DNA from: JAIOQJ01 sp963718635
GTDB taxonomy: Bacteria > Planctomycetota > Planctomycetia > Gemmatales > Gemmataceae
DNA: 64,000 nucleotides
Assembly (NCBI GenBank): GCA_963718635.1
Contig: OY970367.1
Span: 5,704,001 to 5,768,000 of the forward strand
Direction: 5' to 3'
The notes beneath the pieces were generated by a model that worked only from the letters and a program-made list of their open reading frames with translations, did no database searches and had not been told where the DNA came from. The position numbers and the translations under genes are program-made. This document shows positions 57,048 through 64,000 of this stretch, one piece after another; the stretch's first letter is position 1; the number at the start of each line of letters is the position of its first letter.

Positions 57048-60001
57048 TCACGGCGTCACCCCCGGCAGTTTCATCGCTCGCAGATAGCGGTTGAAGCTGG
57101 CGAAGTGTTTGAACTCCGGAGTCTCACGAATAGGGTTCAAGTCGGCATCGGTATCGAGCGTGTCGCGGCCCCAGCCGCCGACGAGTGCGTTGGCAAGCAA
57201 GCGAATGCTTTCGGTCTTCAAAACTGGTTGTTTTACTGAAGCCAACGAGAGCGCACACGCAGCGCGGTAGATGTGCTCGGGCTTCGTTGTTTCCCTGGCT
57301 AGAGTTCGAGCAGCAGCGGCCGCTTCATCAGTTCGGCCGAGTCGTGCAAGCAACGTTGCTCGGTATCCTTTGGCCCGCTCGTTATCGGGATAAATCGTCA
57401 AGAGCCTGTCCACTACTGTCAGCGCCTCGGCAGGCTGCTTTAGTTTGGCGCCATACACGTAGGCCTGATTATGCAGCGCCTCAATACAGCGCGGCGCAGC
57501 CTCCTCCGCTTTTTTGAAATCGCTCAAGGCTCCTTCCGCATTGTCGGAAAGTTTCACCATGCCGCGCGCCACCCAGCTGAGCGCTTCGGCCGGCACGGCC
57601 TTTAGTCCGTGCTCCCGATCGCGCTTGGCCCCTTCGACGTCGTTCAACTCGTTGCGGACATGAGAGCGGATGAACCAGACGCGCGTTGGCGCGTCCGGGT
57701 TTTGCAGCGCCTGATCCAGGTCCGCCTTCGCCTCGTCGAATTTGCGCATCGCAAAAAGAACGAGGCCACGGTTGATAAGAGCTTCGAGCATGCCCGGTTG
57801 CAGCCGCAACGCTTGATCGAGATCCTGCCGGGCCTGATCGAGGTGGATGCGCTGTTCGTATTGAACGCAAGCGCGCGAAACGTAGGCATGGGAATTGTTC
57901 GGTCGAAGCGCGATTGCGGTGCCGTAGGCGGCAATCGCTTCGTTGGCCTGTTCGAGCGCCTCATGGCAGCGGGCTTTGATCGACCAGGCGCCGAAACTGT
58001 TCGGATCCTCCATCACGACGCTGTCGATAATTGCCAAGGCTTCGCGATGCCGCCCGCAGGCAGCATGTTCGCACGCCAGTAAAAAACGGCCATGCGCATT
58101 GATGCCCGCCACATTTTGTAAAACCACGCGCAGCCGCTCTTTGACCGCTGGCTCGAGCGCTTCGCGATTGATCGAGGCACGCTGCTGGTCCAGCGCGGGC
58201 TTGGCATCCTCGTCCAGAATGCCTTCCGCCACGCGGTTGAGCTTCAGCGCTTTCACATCGTCTTTCTTCGGCTGGAAGTGAATGCTTGAGCCAACAGAAA
58301 AGCAATCTCGCCGACTTCGACTTTGAGCTTGTAACGGTCGGCCGGCGAAAGTTGCTGGAGCTCGGGCTGCTCGAGCCAGTCCGCTTGATCGAGTACACCG
58401 TAACCGCGCAGAGCTTTCTCCCCGGTTTGCAAACCAATGGCAACCTGAGAGGCATCGTTGCCCATCAGCAGGTCCTGCGTTTCGCGATAATCGCTTTCGA
58501 AGTCGTGATAGTGCGACAACGCTTGTTGCCGGTGGAGTTCCAGGTTGCGCGATTTTGCTTTAAGAGAAAAGTGGACACTAAGCGAAATCGCAACGAGCAG
58601 TAAGGCAGCAGCAAGAAACGAGCACGCTAACGGCGAGGCCAATCGCGGATTGCGCTTTGCCCATTTGCCCATTCGTTCAGCAAACGAAGGATTTGCCGCA
58701 TATCGGAGCGGCAGATTAGCCCGATGGCGTTCGATATCTTCAGCGAGTTTGCTGGCGGAGACATAGCGGTTTGCCGGGTCAGCCTGCAGGCACTTTTGCA
58801 CGATTGATTCGATCGCAGGCGAGACAGCCCTATTCAGCGTGCGCAGCAAAGGCGCCGTCCCCTGCCGATCTTCGATCATCTTCGGCAGGATGACGCGCGA
58901 CGGACCGCGGCGGAGGGGGAAAGCATGTTGGCCGGTAAGCAGGTGAAACACGATCAAGCCAAGGCCGTAAATGTCCCCTCGGGCGTCAACCCTGCCTTCG
59001 CCGTCCCGGTAAGCCATCAACTGTTCGGGCGACATATAGGGGAGCGTCCCGCCGACATGGGCCACTGCCGCCGACGATGAACGCGGCCTGACCTCATCAG
59101 CAAGGTTGAAGTCCAGCAACATCGGTTGGCCATCGTCGCAGATCAGGACGTTCGCGGGCTTCAAATCGCGGTGGATAATGCCACGTTCATGAGCATGCAC
59201 AAGGCCATCGGCCAACCGCGAAGTGAGCCAAAGCACCGCCTCGACGTAGCTCATCTCTTCAATTTTTGACAAGGTTCCCGACGCTGAATTCAACGAGCGC
59301 GGAGGCGCGGCAATCGCATGCTCGGATGCTGGCTCCGCCCCAGATGACGTTTGCCCGGAAGCCGATGAAGCATCCAGACCCCGAACGGTGCTTTGCCGAT
59401 TGCAGAGTGTGCTGACGATGTGCTTGCCAGAATGGGGAAGAGACGTGTTGGGCCGAAGTTCGCGGCAGACGTCGGCGAGCGTCGTGCTGCCGAAATAAGG
59501 CATGCAGACTCCATGGAGATCGCCGGAACGATGCTCCGAGTAGATCGGCACGATATTGGTATGCTGGAGTTGAGCTAAACGCTGAGACTCGCCATGAAGA
59601 TTGGCAGCAAGCTTCAATGCGACCAGCCGATCCGCTAAACCGGTCTGTCGAGCGAGGAAAACGTGGCCGAACGCGCCGCGGCCAAGTTCGTGAATCAATT
59701 TAAAGCCCATAAAGTCGTCGCCCACGACGGGCATCTGGGTCATCGCCGCGTCGAAACGAGCCGCCGTCTTCGGATCATTGATGCGCAGGTCGTTGATGGC
59801 CTCGCATACTTCGACTTCGACTTTTCGCGTCGAAAAGAGCCGGGTTGCCAGCGCTGGTCCTGTCAGTTTGGGTTCGTTACTTCTATCACCTGCCCGCGAA
59901 GGTTTCTCGGATCGTTCCAAAGTATCACCGGTCGCGGTAGCCAACTTCGTCTGCGGCATTATGGATCTCATGATTTTGCCTGCCGGACCGTATAGGATCA
60001 T
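57048..60001 (-). CDS. Ser/Thr protein kinase with TPR tail (one frame break or coupled pair)
   Basis: N-terminal kinase: glycine loop LGRGAFGHVFLAR, catalytic loop HRDLKPANVL, then LLDFNLAD where DFN replaces the usual DFG, and YMSPEQLM. A long insert (about 60 residues, Ser/Ala rich) lies in the kinase N-lobe/C-lobe hinge region. One transmembrane helix follows (SPLACSFLAAALLLVAISL). At 58256 the frame changes: kinase ends AFTSSRRKTM, while FQPKKDDVKALKLNRVAEG continues one frame over into about ten TPR-like repeats to 57048. The ATGTGA overlap could also be coupling of two genes. Joined about 985 residues. The outer ATG choice is uncertain. Confidence 0.8.
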
Positions 60002-60663
60002 GCAGGCTCAAATTCTTATCTTTGGGGCGAACAAGACCAGCGAATCCCGATCCACCCTAAGGACGACGAACGCTACGGACGCTCACGGCACACGTTGGTC
60101 ATGGTGAACGGTCGCCAACAGCATTATCACCAGCTTAGGTCGAGCTTTCAGTTCATAAGTGAAAATCTGCTGAACCGTTCTAAACTCGATTGATGCCAGC
60201 AGTTAAGAATTCACCATCTGCATGAACGGCGGGCAGGCGTTGACAGTTCTTAAAGCATTTGGCTACCTCCAAAGGCTTGCTATGGCGCTGCCCAACTCAT
60301 CATAAGTCGCCTCTTTACAACGACTTTCGCGCATTCTGAACAAGATTTGAACGAAAGGCATATCAATTGCACAAGAAGTGCGAATTGGCTTCCGAAATAG
60401 TCAGCTGAGCGATAATGTTCGAGCACATCGGTAGCCAACTTCCATCGCGTTATATTGGCTGTTCCACTCCGGCGCGGAAGCAGCTTCAATATCAGACTCG
60501 TGCTATGACAGCGATTAAGAAATAGATCCGATCTGGATTTAAAGCCTGATCTGTGCCGGATGTTTCAAGCAACGGATAGCGGTGGGGGAACCGCCGTCGC
60601 GCGTCGAGTTGGCACGACCAATACTTGTGTATGTGCGAGCTCTGACAATGAAGGAGAGCGCCG
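60002..60663. other. Gene-free region
   Basis: About 660 bases between the divergent kinase and hemD. AT-richer than genes around it. No supported gene or repeat. Confidence 0.5.
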
Positions 60664-61504
60664 ATGCCGGCCGTCTTGTTACCTGTACCGGATGCAGCAA
60701 TTATGTCTCTCCAAGGCCGGGTCATCGCGTTGGCGGAAGGCCGACAACTCGAAGATCTGCGCAGATGCTTGAGAAGAACAGCGAAATTCTGCGCTGTCCA
60801 ATGCTTAGCATTCTGGATCAACCGGCTAATGATCCTGTGATGGGGTGGCTCGACGAGTTGACGGACGGAAAATTTGCTTATCTAATTCTTCTCACAGGCG
60901 AAGGACTCCGACGACTGCTCGGGTTCGCTGACCGCGATCACCGGCGAGAACCTGTCATCGCCGCGCTCGGCAAGACAAAGATCATAACGCGTGGTCCAAA
61001 GCCGGTTCAGGCGCTCAAAGAGATTGGGCTGCTGCCTTATAAAATCGCCGCTGCTCCGACGACCGAGGGGGTGATTCGCACCCTTCAACACGAGACATTG
61101 CAAGACGCTCACGTGGGGGTGCAGCTCTACAGCGAGAGCAATCAGGCATTGACCGACGGGCTTACTTCTCGCGCGCCACCTATTCGTGCGTCTCTCCCTA
61201 TATCTACGCTCCGGCGGCCGACTGCCATCGAGTGACCGAGCTTATTCAGAGGATGGCTGATGGTCAGGTCGATTCGCTCGTCTTCACCAGCTCACCCCAA
61301 GTCGATCGCATCTTCGAGGTAGCCGACGAGTGCAAAGTGACCGGCCTGCTGATGACCGGTCTACAACGAGTTAAGGTCGCCGCGGTAGGACCGTTGGTAC
61401 GCGACCGTCTGCTCGAAAAGAAAATCCGCGTCGACATCATGCCCGAACAAGGCTTTGTCATGAAGAACCTGGTTCAACATATCAAACGCGCGCTCAATCG
61501 CTAA
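60664..61504 (+). CDS. hemD: Uroporphyrinogen-III synthase (two frame breaks)
   Basis: Closes hydroxymethylbilane to uroporphyrinogen III in heme synthesis. ATG at 60664 has GGAG eight bases upstream. Frame one reads SLQGRVIALAEGRQLEDL; near 60765 it moves to MLEKNSEILRCPMLSILDQP and GKTKIITRGPKPVQALKEIG; near 61160 to FSRATYSCVSPYIYAPAADC and TELIQRMADGQVDSLVFTSS to the end. Two one-base losses give about 280 residues, the normal length. The two-lobe HemD fold and the late SLVFTSSPQV block support the call. Sequence identity is family-level and both halves are well kept. Confidence 0.85.
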
Positions 61505-61816
61505 TAAGCCACTCGCTCGGTTCAGACAGGAACCCCTGTGCGTATACCCGCCTGCTTTCTCGCTGCGCTTCCGGGCTGGGCCTCGCTAACGCGAACGCGT
61601 CGGATAATGTGGATGCCACGACAACAATTCCGGCATCTCGCAACGTTTAAAAACCTAGCCGCAAGATCCTTGTCCCTTGAATACACCGTAATGCCATCGA
61701 TCCCTCACATTATGCTTCGACCTTGAATCTGAATTCCGAGCTTTCACACGGCATCATCGTGGCAAAAAGACGTAAGAAAGACGGTGGGTGCTTGCGCTTA
61801 AGCGATTGTCAACAGC
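61505..61816. other. Gene-free region
   Basis: About 310 bases between hemD and the sensor kinase. No gene or repeat seen. Confidence 0.5.
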
Positions 61817-64000
61817 ATGCGTGAGATTATGAAGTTGCATCCAACGGATCAGACTCGGCCGATGGGCGGCGAGATGACCAAATCATCCATAGGCCGTTTT
61901 ACGGGGGTGGTGTCGCGCCTGCTCGATAGCGCGCCCAAACTGCGGGCTACCGGGCGATTTCTACGCCAGCAAATCTGGGCTTGGCCTATTGTGGCTGCAG
62001 TGCTGTTTGGCGGGGCGGGATGGTGGGTGCATCAGTCTCTGGAAGACGCCATGCGCCAGCAGCGGGCAACCGACCTGAACACGATGGCCGACGCCAGCGT
62101 TACCGCATTACGAGTTTGGATGGGGGAGCAACGGATCAATGCCCTTCTCCTTGCCGAGGACGAACGGTTGGCGCCTCTGGCTGCGGAATTGGCGAAGATT
62201 TCCGATGGCAGTCCCAAGACGGAACGGCCGTTGCTGCTAGCAAAATCTCAGGATCTACTGCGTTCGTATTTGCAGCCAAAGATAGACATTTGCGGCTATG
62301 TTGGTTTCTTTATCGTTAGTCCGCAAGGAGTGGTGCTCGCCGCTGAGCAGGATACGGCGATCGGAAAAACGCTGGTAGGCTATCGCAGGGAAGTATTCGA
62401 CAAAGCGATTGCAGGCGATTCTGCGGTATCGAAACCGTTTCCCAGCATTTTGCTGCTGCCGGATGCAAACGGTCAGATGCGGGCGAATCTGCCCGCCATG
62501 TACGCCGCTGCCCCCATTCACGATCGAACCGGGCGCCCGATCGCTGCGCTCGGTTTGCGTATCCGGCCCGAAGGCCAGTTTACGCGCATCTTGCAGGTTG
62601 TACGGTTCGGCCAGTCGGGCGAGACTTATGCTTTCGACCGCAACGGCCTGATGCTCAGTCAAAGTCGTTTCGATGAGCAGATGAAGCACTTGGGATTGCT
62701 TGCCGACCAGCCGGAAGCTCGCTCGATCCTAACAGTTGAAATCCGCGACCCGCAAGTAAATATGACGGCCGGCGAGCGACCGACCCTGCGCCGTGCCGAG
62801 CAGCCGTTGACAGTGCCGGTTGCTGATGCCGTCCAAGGGAAATCGGGCTGCGACGCCGACGGCTATCGAGATTACCGGGGCGTGCCGAGCGTATCCGCCT
62901 GCGCTGGCTCGACGAATACGATTTCGGTGTGGAGACCGAGATGGATGTTGCGGAGGCCTTTCGCCCCGTCTACATCCTTCGCCGGGCGTTCTGGGTTTTG
63001 ATCGCACTGCTTGGTCTCTGTGCAGTCGTTATTTTCGTTGCCATGCTTTACATGGCGAGGCAACAGGCGCCTTGCAACAGGCCACGCTTGCGGCTAAACA
63101 ACTGGGCCAATACACACTGGAACAAAAACTTGGCTCGGGCGGCATGGGGACGGTCTACAAAGCTCGGCACGCCATGTTGCGCCGGCCGACCGCGGTGAAA
63201 CTGCTCGACATCGAAAAAATCTCGGACGCCGCTATTGTTCGATTCGAACGCGAAGTGCAACTGACCAGCGCCCTCAGTCATCCGAATACGGTGGCCGTCT
63301 ACGACTATGGGCATACGCCAGACGGTATTTTCTACTATGCAATGGAATATCTGGAAGGTCTTAATCTGGACGACTTGATCAAGCGCCATGGTCCGCTGCC
63401 CGAAGCGAGAATGGTCTACTTCCTGAAGCAAATTTGCGGGGCGTTGGCGGAAGCACATGCTCGTAACCTCGTGCATCGCGACATTAAGCCGGCCAACATC
63501 TTTGTAACCTGCCGCGGTGGGATGTACGATTTCATTAAAGTACTCGACTTTGGATTAGTTAAAGCACTCGATGCGAATGATAAAGCGAATTTCACGAACC
63601 CCCATGCAATCACCGGGACTCCCTTGTATATATCGCCCGAAGCGGTGAATCAGCCGGATCAAGTTGATGCGAGGGCGGATGTCTATGGAGTTGCGGCCGT
63701 CGGATACTATTTACTCACAGGCACGCCGGTCTTCACCGGGGCGACGCTAATGGATATCTGTCTAAAGCACACGAAGGAAATTCCTGAGCCGCCTTCGCGG
63801 CGCAGCGGCAAGGCGATCTCCACCGATCTGGAAAATCTGTTGCTGCGCGGCTTAGCCAAGTCGCCGTCCGATCGCCCGAGCGATGCAGCCGAAATGCTTC
63901 GGCAACTGGAGGGATGTGCCCTGGTCGGCCAATGGGCATCGGCCGATGCGGGAGCGTGGTGGGCGTTGCAACAGCAATTGCAGCATTCCATCGAGAGCGC
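61817..64000 (+). CDS. Membrane sensor Ser/Thr kinase (3'-truncated, two frame breaks)
   Basis: Starts MREIMKLHPTDQ (or ATG 61829). One transmembrane helix (WPIVAAVLFGGAGWWVH), then a roughly 290-residue extracytoplasmic region with dCache-like traits: helical N part (SVTALRVWMGEQRINALLLA), then GYVGFFIVSPQGVVLAAE and GETYAFDRNGLMLSQSRFD. Near 62890 and 63063 the frame shifts; between lies a second helix (AFWVLIALLGLCAVVIFVAML). The kinase follows to the window edge: LGSGGMGTVYKAR, VHRDIKPANIF, VLDFGLVKA, TPLYISPEAV. The gene runs off at base 64000. A ligand outside the cell would control the kinase. Confidence 0.85.

Overview
The window looks like a chromosomal stretch of a planctomycete (Planctomycetota). 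Pointers are four eukaryote-type Ser/Thr kinase loci (one degenerate), a TIGR03067-type domain protein, a sensor-kinase fusion, a SGNH-hydrolase/esterase fusion, Gram-negative lipid A/Kdo genes, and gene gaps full of palindromic repeat families. This is inferred from gene families; no rRNA is present.

Layout. 1-6.5 kb: a 5'-truncated LarA-type racemase, an Hsp70-like protein, and a coupled pair (esterase fusion and DUF3179 protein). 6.6-15.06 kb: a candidate genomic island between a tRNA-Leu 3' fragment and an intact tRNA-Leu(TAA). Its cargo is an alcohol dehydrogenase, CsbD, a PNPOx-like flavoprotein, an eRF1-domain-like protein, a BON protein, DUF2294, a Csp-type copper protein and a small c-type cytochrome, several of them broken. 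15-28.6 kb: a xylonate-dehydratase-like enzyme, a Uma2 nuclease, an ABC exporter, DinB, TrpRS, RuvX, mannose-1-phosphate guanylyltransferase and an isolated TssK. 28.6-46 kb: a repeat-rich gap, a small-protein/kinase operon whose kinase is interrupted in frame by a repeat, an SGNH hydrolase, RNase PH, LpxA, acyl-CoA dehydrogenase, a GT25 glycosyltransferase, a group II intron inside a repeat, then kdsD-kdsC and a very large LptC/OstA-like protein. 47-56.4 kb: a peptide-ligase-like cluster (circularly permuted ATP-grasp, alpha-E, transglutaminase-DUF2126, ATP-grasp/alpha-E fusion). 57-64 kb: a kinase-TPR protein, uroporphyrinogen-III synthase, and a membrane sensor kinase cut by the window end.

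How genes work together. lpxA, kdsD, kdsC, the OstA-like protein, GT25 and the mannose guanylyltransferase together indicate a lipopolysaccharide-bearing outer membrane. The 47-56 kb genes form the known but biochemically unexplored COG2308/COG2307/transglutaminase system.

Quality caveat. At least ten conserved genes, including trpS, hemD, kdsD and manC, carry single-base frame breaks while both halves stay well conserved. This fits indel errors in a draft assembly better than real gene death. I therefore give joined spans for those genes and state where the frame changes. Within the island real decay is more likely, because in-frame stops also occur there.
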